This document shows positions 16,834-25,526 of a stretch of 64,000 nucleotides of DNA, one piece after another. The translations under genes and the position numbers were made by a program. The DNA comes from JAGWRA01 sp035534615 (GTDB lineage Bacteria; Acidobacteriota; Vicinamibacteria; Vicinamibacterales; CAVVIG01). The stretch spans positions 3,095 to 67,094 of the forward strand of contig DATLRO010000070.1 in the NCBI GenBank assembly GCA_035534615.1. Direction: 5' to 3'. The notes under the pieces were generated by a model, which was given only the letters and a program-made list of their open reading frames with translations, ran no database searches and was not told the DNA's origin. The first letter of the stretch is position 1. Each line of letters opens with the position of its first letter.

Positions 16834-18038
16834 GCCGTCCTCCCCGGTGCCACGTCGGCAATCGCCGCTTCGAGCAGGGCGACGCCGCGATCGAGCTCCT
16901 CTTCGCTGATGGTGAGCGGCGGCAGCAGGCGCACGACCGTCCGCGCCGTCCGGTTGACCAGCAGCCCGCGCCCGGCCGCCGCCTCGACCACCGGTGCCGC
17001 GTCGAACGACAGGTCGAGCCCCTGCATCAGGCCGGCGCCGCGGACCTCGACAATGGCCGGCTGCCGGCGGGCGAGCGCCTGCAGGGCCTGGCTGAGCCGG
17101 GCGCCCGCCCGGGCGGCGTGCGCGAGCAGGCCGCCGTCGACCAGCTCGTCGAGAACGACGAGCGCGGCCCGGCAGGCCAGCAGGTTGCCGCCGTAGGTGC
17201 TGCCGTGATCGCCGGGCGACAGCGCGTCGCCGACCGCTTCGCTGGCGAGCGTCGCGCCGATCGGCACCCCCCCGCCGAGCGCCTTGCCGACCGCCACCAG
17301 GTCCGGCTCCAGGCCCAGCGCGGCGTGATGGAACGGATGGCCCGTGCGTCCCAGGCCGCACTGCACTTCGTCCGCGACGAGCAGTGCCCCGGTCCGGCGG
17401 CAGGCGTCGGTGATCGCCCGCGCGAAGGCGGGCGTCAGCGGCCGGACGCCGCCCTCGCCCTGGATCGGCTCGACGACGATCGCCGCCGTGTCGGTGGTCA
17501 CCGCGTCCAGCAGCGCGCCCGGATCGTCCGGCGAAACGAACCGCACGCCCGGCAGCAGCGGCTCGAACGGCCGGCGGTACTGCTCGGTGAACGTCAGCGA
17601 CACCGACCCGCACGTCCGGCCGTGGAACGAGTGCTCGAGCGCGATCAGGCCCGCCCGCGGCGTCCCTTTCGAGTACCAGTACCGCCGCGCGAACTTGATG
17701 CAGGCCTCCATCGCTTCGGTGCCGGAGTTGCAGAAGAAGGTGCGCGGGAGTCCCGAGAGCGCCGCGAGCCGCGCGGCGACCTGGCCCTGGAGCGGATGGA
17801 AGTACAGGTTCGACGTGTGCAGCAGCGTCCGCGCCTGATCGGCGATCGCCTCGGCCAGCTTCGGGTGCGCGTGGCCGAGCGACGTCACGCCGAGGCCCGA
17901 GATGAGGTCCAGGTACTCGCGGCCGTCGGCATCGAACAGCCAGGCGCCGCGGCCGTGCGTCAGGACGATCGGCGCGCGCCGGTACAGCTGGAGGATATGG
18001 CGGGACTCGAGGGTCCGGACGTCTTCAGCGACCGACAT
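16830..18038 (-). CDS. argD: Acetylornithine aminotransferase ArgD
   Basis: A class-III PLP enzyme converting N-acetylglutamate semialdehyde to N-acetylornithine. In the 402-residue product YLDLISGLGVTSLGHAHP, FFCNSGTEAMEACIKFAR, the cofactor Asp in LVADEVQCGLGRTG, and the Schiff-base Lys in VAVGKALGGGVPIGA are all present. The start overlaps the 3' end of argB by 14 bases and the stop overlaps the next gene. ArgD often also serves in lysine synthesis; nothing here decides that. Confidence 0.93.
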   Translation of the reverse strand: MSVAEDVRTLESRHILQLYRRAPIVLTHGRGAWLFDADGREYLDLISGLGVTSLGHAHPKLAEAIADQARTLLHTSNLYFHPLQGQVAARLAALSGLPRTFFCNSGTEAMEACIKFARRYWYSKGTPRAGLIALEHSFHGRTCGSVSLTFTEQYRRPFEPLLPGVRFVSPDDPGALLDAVTTDTAAIVVEPIQGEGGVRPLTPAFARAITDACRRTGALLVADEVQCGLGRTGHPFHHAALGLEPDLVAVGKALGGGVPIGATLASEAVGDALSPGDHGSTYGGNLLACRAALVVLDELVDGGLLAHAARAGARLSQALQALARRQPAIVEVRGAGLMQGLDLSFDAAPVVEAAAGRGLLVNRTARTVVRLLPPLTISEEELDRGVALLEAAIADVAPGRTA

Positions 18039-18888
18039 GGCGTGTCTCCGTTTCGCCGGCCGCCGCGGCGGCGCCGGCCTGTCCGATGAGGATCGTCCGA
18101 CCCGGTCCGGCCGTGCCGTCGAGGACCGAGGCGAGGGCGGCCGGCGTCCGGCCGTCCGCGATGATGACCGTGGCGACGCCGCGGGCGACCGCGTCGAGCC
18201 CGGCGCGGAGCTTCGCGATCATGCCGGCGGTCGCGTGACCGTCGGCAATCAGCGCCGCCGTTTCGGCTGCCGTCAGCCGCGCGATCGGCTGCCCCCGGCC
18301 GTCGAGCACGCCGGGCGTGGTCCCGGCGAGCACCAGCGCGCGGGCGTCCAGCCGCCCGGCCAGATCCGCGGCGGCCGTGTCGGCGTTCACGTTGAACAGC
18401 CGGCCGTCGCCCGCGACGCCGAGGCTCGCGACGATCGGCATGACACCGGCGGCGAGCAGATCGTCCAGCAGCGCCGGCCGTCCCCGGCCGATCGGCGCGC
18501 CGACGCGGCCGAGATCGACCAGCCGCCCGTCGGTCGTGCGGTGCGGCGGCGCCGGCTCGACCGGGAGCAGGCCGGCGTCGGCTCCGGTGAGGCCGACCGC
18601 GCGGCCACCGGCGGCACCGACCGCCGCCACGAGCCGGGTGTTGACGAGCCCGCCCATCACGGACACGACGATGTCCAGGGTGGCCTCGTCCGTGATGCGC
18701 AGCCCGTCGACCTGGTGCTTGACGAGCCCCGCGCGCGCGAGGGCGGCGTCGATTTCCCGGCCGGCGCCGTGCACGACGACCAGGGGCGTGCGGGCCGCCA
18801 GCCGGACCAGCGCGGCGGCGAGCGGCGCGAGCCGCTCGGGCGTTTCCAGCAGTTCGCCTCCGAGTTTGACGACCAGCGGCGCCGTCAC
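18025..18888 (-). CDS. argB: Acetylglutamate kinase ArgB
   Basis: Phosphorylates N-acetylglutamate. At 287 residues it matches the family: VVKLGGELLE, the substrate loop as VVVHGAGREID (most homologues have HGGGP), GLRITDEATLD, FNVNADTAAADLAG, and GMIAKLRAG. The HGAGRE variant is a deviation in the nucleotide or substrate glycine loop, although the remaining residues look intact. The GTG start at 18888 overlaps the argC stop (GTGA). The C-terminal 15 residues are Ala-rich. Confidence 0.92.
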   Translation of the reverse strand: MTAPLVVKLGGELLETPERLAPLAAALVRLAARTPLVVVHGAGREIDAALARAGLVKHQVDGLRITDEATLDIVVSVMGGLVNTRLVAAVGAAGGRAVGLTGADAGLLPVEPAPPHRTTDGRLVDLGRVGAPIGRGRPALLDDLLAAGVMPIVASLGVAGDGRLFNVNADTAAADLAGRLDARALVLAGTTPGVLDGRGQPIARLTAAETAALIADGHATAGMIAKLRAGLDAVARGVATVIIADGRTPAALASVLDGTAGPGRTILIGQAGAAAAAGETETRHVGR

Positions 18889-19922
18889 GGCAGGAGTCCC
18901 GTCCGCTCGTCGAAGCCGAGGGCGACGTTGAGGTTCTGCACCGCCTGGCCGGCGGCCCCTTTCACGAGGTTGTCCAGGCAGGACACCAGGACGAGGCGGC
19001 CGGTGGCGGCGTCGAGGCGCCACCCGAGGTCGCAGAAGTTCGTCTGCGCGACATGCCGGATCTCGGGGAGCGCGTCGCCCGTCAGGCGCACGAACGGCGC
19101 GTCCGCGTAGGCGCGGGCGAAGGCCGCTTCGACGTCGGCCGCCGACGTGCCGGGCCGGACGCGGGCGTAGATCGTCGCCAGGATGCCGCGGTCGATCGGC
19201 ACCAGGTGCGGGACGAACGTCACCGGGCGTGCGAGCCCCTGTTCGATCTCCGGCGTGTGGCGATGGCCGAAGAGGCCGTAGGCGGCGACGTTGCCGTGGC
19301 AGGCCGAGAAGTGGGTCCGGTCGGTCGGGGTCCGGCCGGCGCCCGAGATGCCGGACTTCGCGTCGATCACGACCTCGCCGTCGAGCAGCCCGGCGGCGTC
19401 GAGCGGCTGGAGGGCGAGCAGCGACGCGGTCGGGTAGCAGCCCGGATTGGCGATGAGCCGCGCGGTCCGCACGGCGTCGCGCTCGAGCTCGGTCAGCCCG
19501 TAGGCGACCGCGGCCGGCAGGGCGGCGGTGTCGGGGTACCAGCGCGCGCGTGCGGCGGCGTCGCGGAGCCGGAACGCGCCGGAGAGATCGATGACGCGGC
19601 GGCCGGCGGCGACGAGGCGCGGCGCCAGGGCGGCGGCGGCGGCGTCGGGCAGCGCCAGCAGGACCACGTCGGCCCCGTCGGCGAGCGCATCGGCCGACAG
19701 CGGGACGACGGCGCCGTCCCAGATCCGGGCGAAGCCGGGGAGCGGGTGGGCGTCGCCGCCGGCCGCCGACGACATCGCGAGCTGCAGCCGGACGCCCGGA
19801 TGGCGGGCGAGGAGGCGGACGAGCTCGCGGCCGGCGAAGCCGGTCGCGCCGGCGAGGCCGATGCGGACGGGCGGCGCCGCGGGCGCGGGCGCGACGGACG
19901 GGACGGTGCGGGACTCCGGCAT
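18885..19922 (-). CDS. argC: N-acetyl-gamma-glutamyl-phosphate reductase ArgC
   Basis: NADPH-dependent reductase forming N-acetylglutamate semialdehyde. The 345-residue protein has the Rossmann loop GLAGATGFAGRELVRLL, the catalytic Cys in IANPGCYPTAS, KSGISGAGRTP, and HLVPIDRGILAT. It is the first gene of the minus-strand operon argC-B-D-A-J-F. An AT-rich palindrome lies 5-17 bases before its start. Confidence 0.93.
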   Translation of the reverse strand: MPESRTVPSVAPAPAAPPVRIGLAGATGFAGRELVRLLARHPGVRLQLAMSSAAGGDAHPLPGFARIWDGAVVPLSADALADGADVVLLALPDAAAAALAPRLVAAGRRVIDLSGAFRLRDAAARARWYPDTAALPAAVAYGLTELERDAVRTARLIANPGCYPTASLLALQPLDAAGLLDGEVVIDAKSGISGAGRTPTDRTHFSACHGNVAAYGLFGHRHTPEIEQGLARPVTFVPHLVPIDRGILATIYARVRPGTSAADVEAAFARAYADAPFVRLTGDALPEIRHVAQTNFCDLGWRLDAATGRLVLVSCLDNLVKGAAGQAVQNLNVALGFDERTGLLP

Positions 19923-20011
19923 CAGAAGTATAATTATACAGAAGGCGCGGCCAGCCTGGCAACGCCCGATAGGATCCGCCGCTGTATTTTCATGCGGACG
20001 AGTGTATACTT
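19923..20011. promoter_or_regulatory. argC/argR divergent control region with palindromes
   Basis: This 89-base gap separates argC (minus) from argR (plus). It holds the perfect 12-mer GTATAATTATAC at 19928-19939, and near argR the sequence TGTATTTTCATG (19982-19993) and GTGTATACTTATG (20001-20013). Both ends share a GTATA core in an otherwise GC-rich genome. TATAAT within the first palindrome can serve as the argC -10. By analogy with ArgR boxes, which are imperfect AT-rich palindromes, these are likely ArgR operators controlling both directions. Confidence 0.6.
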
Positions 20012-20470
20012 ATGAAGAGTCGACGGCAGGCCGCCATCGTCGAGATCGTCGACCGCGAATCGGTGGCCAATCAGGAGCAGCTCCGCCGCCGGTTGCGCGC
20101 CCGCGGGTTCGATGCAACGCAGGCCACCATCTCGCGCGACATCAAGGAGCTCGGCCTCGTCAAGCGGGCGGGCGACGGCGCGTACCAGCGGCCCGGCGAC
20201 GTCCAGACCAGCCCCGCGACGGCGCGCCAGGCGCTGCAGCGCGCCGCCGCCGAATACCTGCGGCGCGCCGAGCGCGTCCAGCAGATTGTCGTCCTCCGGA
20301 CCGGCATCAGCCAGGCCCAGCCGCTCGCGCTGGCGATCGACCGGGCCCAGCTCCCCGAAGTGGTCGGCACGCTGGGCGGCGACGACACGATCGTCATCAT
20401 CGCCCGCGACGGCCGCCGTGCGGCCGCGCTGGTGAAGCAGCTCGAGGCGATGGCGGCCGGCCGGATCTAG
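20012..20470 (+). CDS. argR: Arginine repressor ArgR
   Basis: A hexameric arginine-sensing regulator. The 152-residue product has the winged-helix N-terminal domain (RRQAAIVEIVDRESVANQEQ, DATQATISRDIKELGLVK) and the C-terminal arginine-binding core with LAIDRAQLPEVVGTLGGDDTI. The usual GTIAGDDT becomes GTLGGDDT; the two Asp that contact arginine are kept. It faces argC across an 89-base region with palindromes and precedes argGH, so it very probably controls this whole locus and itself. Confidence 0.93.
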   Translation: MKSRRQAAIVEIVDRESVANQEQLRRRLRARGFDATQATISRDIKELGLVKRAGDGAYQRPGDVQTSPATARQALQRAAAEYLRRAERVQQIVVLRTGISQAQPLALAIDRAQLPEVVGTLGGDDTIVIIARDGRRAAALVKQLEAMAAGRI

Positions 20471-20614
20471 GCGGCCCGGCGGCAGGAAGAGGCATCGGAT
20501 CGAACGCGGCGTGCGGCCGGGCGGGAGGTCCCGCCGGCGGCACGCCGCGGATGAACACGTCGCACGTCGCGGACGAGGCGTCACGCGTGAACGACGGCAG
20601 GTGGAGGAGATCGC

Positions 20615-21838
20615 ATGGATCGGATCGTGCTGGCTTATTCGGGGGGACTGGATACGTCGGTGGCCATTCCGTGGCTCGCCGAGCGGTACGGCGCGGAGAT
20701 CGTCGCCGTGACGCTCGACCTGGGCCAGGGCCGGGAGCTCGAGGCGGTGCGCGAACGGGCGCTGGCGACCGGCGCGGTCCGCGCGCACGTGCTCGACGTG
20801 CGCGAGGAGTTCGCGCGCGAGTACATCCTGCCGGCGCTCAAGGCCGACGCGATCTACGAGGACCGCTACCCGCTCGCCACCGCGCTCGGCCGCCCGCTCA
20901 TCGCGCGCCGGCTCGTCGAGATCGCCGAGATGGAGCAGGCGACCGCCATCGCGCACGGCTGCACCGGCAAGGGCAACGATCAGGTGCGCCTCGACGTCTC
21001 CACGCGCGCGCTGAACCCCGCCCTCAAGGTGATCGCCCCCGCCCGGATCTGGAACATGACCCGCCCCGATGAAATCGAGTACGCCCGGGCCCGCGGCATC
21101 GCCGTCCCCGCCACGGTCGCCAGCCCGTACAGCACCGACGCGAACCTGTGGGGCCGGTCGATCGAATGCGGCGTGCTCGAGGATCCCTGGACCGAGCCGC
21201 CCGAGGAGATTTACGCGCTGACGAAGGCCCCCGGCGCCTGTCCCGACACGCCCGCCTACGTCGAGATTGAATTCGAGCGCGGCGTGCCCGTCCGCCTCAA
21301 CGGCGTCGACATGCCGCTCGTCGAGCTGATCGACACGCTCGGGGTGATCGCCGGCGGCCACGGCGTCGGCCGCATCGACATGGTCGAGAACCGGCTGGTC
21401 GGCATCAAGTCGCGCGAGATCTACGAGGCGCCGGCCGGCGTCGTCCTGCACGCCGCGCACCGCGAGCTGCAGAAGTTCGTCACGCCGCGCGACCTGGAGC
21501 GGCTCGCGCGCGACCTCAGCGTCCGCTACGCCGACCTGGTCTACAACGGGCTCTGGTTCACCGTGATGCGGGAGGCGCTCGACGCCTTCGTCGACCGCGT
21601 CCAGGAGCGCGTGACCGGCACGATCCGCCTGAAGCTGTTCAAGGGCGACTGCCGGGTCGTCGGACGCCGCTCGCCGTACGCGCTCTACGATCATGCGCTG
21701 GCGACCTACGACGCCGGCGACCTGTTCGACCATCGGGCGGCCGAGGGCTTCATCAGCCTCTGGGGCCTGCCGGTCGAGCTGTCGTCGCGCCGTGTCCCGA
21801 TCGCCCGCACCCCGGCGCCCGCCACGCAGGTGCGCTGA
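20615..21838 (+). CDS. argG: Argininosuccinate synthase ArgG
   Basis: Condenses citrulline with aspartate using ATP. The 407-residue enzyme starts with the PP-loop AYSGGLDTSVAIPWL and has AHGCTGKGNDQVR, YSTDANLWGRS, and YNGLWFTV in the expected order. GGAGGAGA at 20602-20609 lies 5 bases before the ATG. It overlaps argH by one base (TGATG). A 144-base gap after argR shows no other gene. Confidence 0.95.
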   Translation: MDRIVLAYSGGLDTSVAIPWLAERYGAEIVAVTLDLGQGRELEAVRERALATGAVRAHVLDVREEFAREYILPALKADAIYEDRYPLATALGRPLIARRLVEIAEMEQATAIAHGCTGKGNDQVRLDVSTRALNPALKVIAPARIWNMTRPDEIEYARARGIAVPATVASPYSTDANLWGRSIECGVLEDPWTEPPEEIYALTKAPGACPDTPAYVEIEFERGVPVRLNGVDMPLVELIDTLGVIAGGHGVGRIDMVENRLVGIKSREIYEAPAGVVLHAAHRELQKFVTPRDLERLARDLSVRYADLVYNGLWFTVMREALDAFVDRVQERVTGTIRLKLFKGDCRVVGRRSPYALYDHALATYDAGDLFDHRAAEGFISLWGLPVELSSRRVPIARTPAPATQVR

Positions 21839-23229
21839 TGGCGCCGCTCTGGTCGGGGCGCTTCGACACCGAGCCGGACCCGGAGACGCTGGCCTTCGGC
21901 GCGTCGTTCCGGTTCGACCGGCGGCTGTTCGAGGACGACGTGGCCGGCAGCCTGGCGTGGGCCGACGCCCTCGCGGCTGCCGGCGTCCTCACCGCGGCCG
22001 AGCGCGACGCGCTGGCCGGCGCCCTGACGCGCCTGCGCGACCGGGCCCGCCAGGATCCGGCGTTCGTCGACGGCCCGGACGAGGACGTGCACACGTTCGT
22101 CGAGCGCCTCGTCGTCGAGGAGGTCGGTGACGTCGGCCGCCGCCTGCACACCGGGCGGTCGCGCAACGAGCAGGTGTCGCTCGACCTCCGGCTCTACCTG
22201 CGCCGGCGCCTGCCCCGGCTGCGCGCCGGCCTCGTCCGGCTCGCGGAGGCGCTGGTCGCCCAGGCCGAGGCGGCCGGCGCGGCGCTCATGCCGGCCTACA
22301 CCCACCTGCGGCCGGCACAGCCGGTCCTGATCGCCCACTTCTTCCTCGCGCACGCCGCCGCCCTGCGCCGCGACGACGAGCGCCTCGCCGCGGCGGCGGC
22401 CGAAGCGGACGCGCTGCCGCTCGGATCGGGCGCCGTGGCCGGCACCCGCTATCCGATCGATGTCGGGATGCTGGCCGCCCGCCTCGGCTTCTCGCGCGTC
22501 GTGCTCAACAGCCTCGACGCCTCCTCGGACCGCGATTTCGTCCTGACCTTCCTCCAGGCCGCGGCCGTGACCATGGTGCACCTCAGCCGCCTCGCCGAGG
22601 ATCTGATCCTCTTCACCAGCGACGAGTTCCGCTTCTTCGCGCTGTCGGACGCCCTCAGCACCGGCAGCAGCATGATGCCGCAGAAGAAGAACCCGGATCC
22701 GCTCGAGCTCGTGCGCGGCAAGACCGGACGGGTCGTCGGCCACCTGGTCGCGCTCCTGACGACGCTCAAGGGACTGCCGAGCGGGTACAACAAGGACCTG
22801 CAGGAGGACAAGGAGGCGGTGTTCGACGCCGAGGACACGCTCGCCGGCTCGCTCGCCGCCGCTGCCGTCGTCGTCGCGCAGCTGACCGTCGACCGCGATC
22901 GGGCCAGCCGCGCGGCCTCCGGGCTGCTGCTGGCCACCGACGTCGCCGACTACCTGGTCGCCCGCGGCGTGCCGTTCCGGCGCGCGCATGAAATCGTCGG
23001 CGGGCTCGTACGCCGCCTCGTGGCCGACGACCGGACGTTCGACAGCCTGACGCCGGACGAGTGGCACGCGGCCTCCGACCTGTTCGACGCCGGGATCGCC
23101 GGACAGGTCACCCCCGAAGCCTCGGTCGCCGCCAAGCGGACGCCGCAGTCGACGGCGCCTGCCGCCGTGGCGGCCGCGCTCGCCGACGTCAAAGCGTGGA
23201 TGGCCGCCCATCCGGCCGGTCATCCCTAG
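21838..23229 (+). CDS. argH: Argininosuccinate lyase ArgH
   Basis: Splits argininosuccinate into arginine and fumarate. The 463-residue product has WSGRFDTEPD at the N-terminus, EDVHTFVE, GRSRNEQVSLDLRLYLR, YTHLRPAQPV, and the fumarase/aspartase signature GSSMMPQKKNPDP with the catalytic Ser. Start overlaps the argG stop. It ends the plus-strand arm of the arginine divergon. Confidence 0.95.
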   Translation: MAPLWSGRFDTEPDPETLAFGASFRFDRRLFEDDVAGSLAWADALAAAGVLTAAERDALAGALTRLRDRARQDPAFVDGPDEDVHTFVERLVVEEVGDVGRRLHTGRSRNEQVSLDLRLYLRRRLPRLRAGLVRLAEALVAQAEAAGAALMPAYTHLRPAQPVLIAHFFLAHAAALRRDDERLAAAAAEADALPLGSGAVAGTRYPIDVGMLAARLGFSRVVLNSLDASSDRDFVLTFLQAAAVTMVHLSRLAEDLILFTSDEFRFFALSDALSTGSSMMPQKKNPDPLELVRGKTGRVVGHLVALLTTLKGLPSGYNKDLQEDKEAVFDAEDTLAGSLAAAAVVVAQLTVDRDRASRAASGLLLATDVADYLVARGVPFRRAHEIVGGLVRRLVADDRTFDSLTPDEWHAASDLFDAGIAGQVTPEASVAAKRTPQSTAPAAVAAALADVKAWMAAHPAGHP

Positions 23230-23343
23230 TCGGTGCGGGACTCCGCCCCACACGCCGGCTCGGTCGCTCGCGGGAACGCCGGCGCCCGGCGCCGCTCCTC
23301 CGCGGGCGGCGCTGTGCGCGGCATGCTGAACGGGTGGAGGCGG

Positions 23344-23372
23344 TTGCACCGCCTGCGGGGCTCTGCTAAGAT
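23344..23372 (+). promoter_or_regulatory. Sigma-70-type promoter for the gene at 23427
   Basis: TTGCAC (23344-23349), 17-base spacer, TAAGAT (23367-23372). Transcription would start near 23379, within a small CGTAC/GTACG hairpin at about 23376-23390, roughly 48 bases before the start codon. Confidence 0.55.
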
Positions 23373-23426
23373 TCTCGTACCTTCGTACGACTTCCCGCCA
23401 GAGTGAGGCCCGTTCGGGAGAACTTG

Positions 23427-24167
23427 ATGCAGCATCGCCAGCTTCGGCTTGGTGACATCGTCGACGATTACTGTCCGCGCGAGCGCCGCATTACGAACCA
23501 CGCCGTCGTCGCCATGATCGCCGAGGACGTCAAACAGACGCGCTGTACCACCTGCGATACGGAACACGAATACAAGCAGGCGCGGATCCCCCCGCAGCGG
23601 AAACGCCGCGAGCCGGCGGACGCGGCGCAGGCGCCCGGGACCACCGCGACGCCGAGGCGGACCATCCGCGCAGTGGCGCCGGCGCCCGACGCCCCGACCG
23701 CCGCGACCGCGACGCCGGCCGCGCCGGCCGACGGGATGCTCGCCTCCCGCGCGGCACCGGAGACGGTCGAAGAACCGCAGGCGGCCGCCCCGGGCTCCGT
23801 GCCCGCCGTCGAGGGGGGCGAGGAAGACGGCCCCGTGCACCGTCAGCTCATCCGGGCGACGCTTCCGCGTCCCGAAGGGCAGCCGCAGGTCCGACCGCTT
23901 CCCGAATTCACCGTGCGCCAGTCACCGGGCCAGGCCCGGTTCCGGCAGGGCGGCCCCGGGAAGCCCGCGTGGAACCGGTTTGCGCCGCAGGGCGGCCGCA
24001 CGTCCGACGGCGCGCAAGGGCCGGCCCGGCACGTCGCCGGCGGACGGCCCGGAGGCGGCGGACCGGCGGGCCGGCGGACGGCCGACCGGAAGCCCCATCA
24101 GGCGTTCTCGACCCGTCGTTCCCATGCGGCACCCGTCGCGCGCTCCGGCAAGAAGCGGTCGAAGTAG
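23427..24167 (+). CDS. Protein with an N-terminal Cys module and long disordered tail, function unknown
   Basis: The 246-residue protein is not recognised. The first 55 residues look folded and carry three Cys: DYCPRERR and, about 25 residues later, CTTC; these could bind a metal with one further ligand such as a nearby His (TNHAVVAMI or TEHEYK). From about residue 60 onward it is rich in Ala, Pro, Arg and Gly, with RQGGPGKP and GGRPGGGG stretches and a basic end (SGKKRSK), suggesting disorder and nucleic-acid contact. A clear promoter precedes it. The GGGAGA at 23414-23419 supports ATG 23427 over GTG 23403. It resembles conserved acidobacterial hypotheticals from memory only. Confidence 0.65.
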   Translation: MQHRQLRLGDIVDDYCPRERRITNHAVVAMIAEDVKQTRCTTCDTEHEYKQARIPPQRKRREPADAAQAPGTTATPRRTIRAVAPAPDAPTAATATPAAPADGMLASRAAPETVEEPQAAAPGSVPAVEGGEEDGPVHRQLIRATLPRPEGQPQVRPLPEFTVRQSPGQARFRQGGPGKPAWNRFAPQGGRTSDGAQGPARHVAGGRPGGGGPAGRRTADRKPHQAFSTRRSHAAPVARSGKKRSK

Positions 24168-24253
24168 GACCGCCGACGAGCCGGCCTTCCCTCCGCGTCC
24201 GTCGGCGCCGTGCTCCGGCGCCCGGTCGGACGCGGGCGATCAGGATTCCATCG

Positions 24254-25027
24254 ATGGCTGACATGTCGGGCAGGCACGGCCTCGTCGTCGGCGTGGCCAA
24301 CAAACGATCGCTGTCGTGGGCGATTGCCCAGGCCGCCGGCCGGGCGGGCGCGCGGCTGGCGCTCACCTATCAGAGCGAGCGGCTCGAGGAGAACGTGCGC
24401 GGGCTCGCCGCCGGGCTCGAGGCGCCGCTCGTCCTGCCGTGCGACGTCACGAGCGACGAGCAGATCGCCGGCGTCTTCGCGGCGGTCGACCGCGAGTTCG
24501 GCGGCCTCGATTTCGTCGTGCACGGGGCCGCGTTCGCGCCGCAGAGCGAGCTCGCCAACCCGTTCGTGGAGACCACGCGCGACGGCTTCCGCCTCGCGCT
24601 CGAGGTGAGCGCCTACTCGCTCGTGGCGCTCGCCCGCGGCGCGATGCCTCTGATGGAGCGGCGGGGCGGCGGCAGCATCGTGACGCTCAGCTACCTGGGC
24701 AGCACGCGCGTGTTTCCGAACTACAACGTCATGGGGGTCGCGAAAGCCGCGCTCGAATCCGCGGTCCGCTACCTGGCCAGCGATCTGGGGCCGAAGAACA
24801 TCCGCGTGAATGCCGTGTCGGCCGGACCGGTGAAGACGCTCGCGGCCGCCGGCATTTCCGGCTTCAGCGGTTTCCTCCACGCGTACCGGGACCGGGCGCC
24901 GCTCCGGCGCAACATCGACGCGGCCGAAGTGGCCGACACGGCCCTGTTCCTGCTGGGATCCGGCGGACGCGGCATCACCGGCGAGGTGCTCATTGTCGAT
25001 GCCGGCTATCACGTCATGGGCGTCTGA
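24254..25027 (+). CDS. fabI: Enoyl-[ACP] reductase FabI (NADH)
   Basis: Catalyses the last reduction of the fatty acid elongation cycle. The 257-residue short-chain dehydrogenase has the FabI-type opening GLVVGVANKRSLSWAIAQ, LPCDVTSDEQI, the HGAAFAP segment, then the catalytic pair as SYLGSTRVFPNYNVMGVAKAAL (Tyr and Lys seven apart, cited in parts), and NAVSAGPVKTLAA with ISGF. Its 3' end overlaps the BON lipoprotein gene by 29 bases. Confidence 0.93.
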   Translation: MADMSGRHGLVVGVANKRSLSWAIAQAAGRAGARLALTYQSERLEENVRGLAAGLEAPLVLPCDVTSDEQIAGVFAAVDREFGGLDFVVHGAAFAPQSELANPFVETTRDGFRLALEVSAYSLVALARGAMPLMERRGGGSIVTLSYLGSTRVFPNYNVMGVAKAALESAVRYLASDLGPKNIRVNAVSAGPVKTLAAAGISGFSGFLHAYRDRAPLRRNIDAAEVADTALFLLGSGGRGITGEVLIVDAGYHVMGV

Positions 25028-25526
25028 CCGCGCCGCCCGGCCGGCGCGCCGGCAGCCTCACCGGCGGCGCGTTGCGGCCGCCTGCGGCGCCCTCCTGCTG
25101 CTCGCGCTGCCGGCCCTCGGCGGGTGCGCGCCGCACGTCTCCACCGCCATCGACGATGCGGCGCTGATCATGCGGGTGAAGACCGCCCTCCTGAACGATC
25201 CCCGGGTCGGCGCGCTGCGGATCGAGGTCGACGCCTCGCGCGGCGTCGTCACGCTGTCGGGGCGCGTGCCGTCCGAGGAGGACGTCCGCCGGGCGGTCGG
25301 CCTGGCGCGGACGGTCGCCGGCGTCGTGGACGTGCAGTCGACGCTGCAGATCGATCCGGGCGCCGGTCAGGCCGGCGTCCGCTCGCGCGACCCTATCCCC
25401 ACTCTTCCGTCCGGATCCGTTCCGACGCCACGCCGAGCTGCCGGAGCAGCGGCGGCATTTCCGCCACCAGCGCGGGCGGCCCGCAGACGAAACAGAGCGT
25501 CGCCGGGTCGTGGACCAGGCCGGTGA
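24999..25526 (+). CDS. BON-domain lipoprotein
   Basis: The 175-residue product has a basic N-terminus, a Leu/Ala core and a lipobox LGGC about 43 residues in, then a BON domain (about residues 50-115) reading ALIMRVKTALLNDPRVGALRI, GVVTLSGRVPS, and VVDVQSTLQ, each typical of the family. BON domains bind phospholipid in envelope proteins. The C-terminal 45 residues are Pro/Ala/Arg-rich and lie antisense to the flavin reductase gene, overlapping it by 134 bases; they may be read-through of a lost stop. The start overlaps fabI, with ATG 24999 preferred to TTG 24993. Confidence 0.7.
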   Translation: MPAITSWASDRAARPARRQPHRRRVAAACGALLLLALPALGGCAPHVSTAIDDAALIMRVKTALLNDPRVGALRIEVDASRGVVTLSGRVPSEEDVRRAVGLARTVAGVVDVQSTLQIDPGAGQAGVRSRDPIPTLPSGSVPTPRRAAGAAAAFPPPARAARRRNRASPGRGPGR

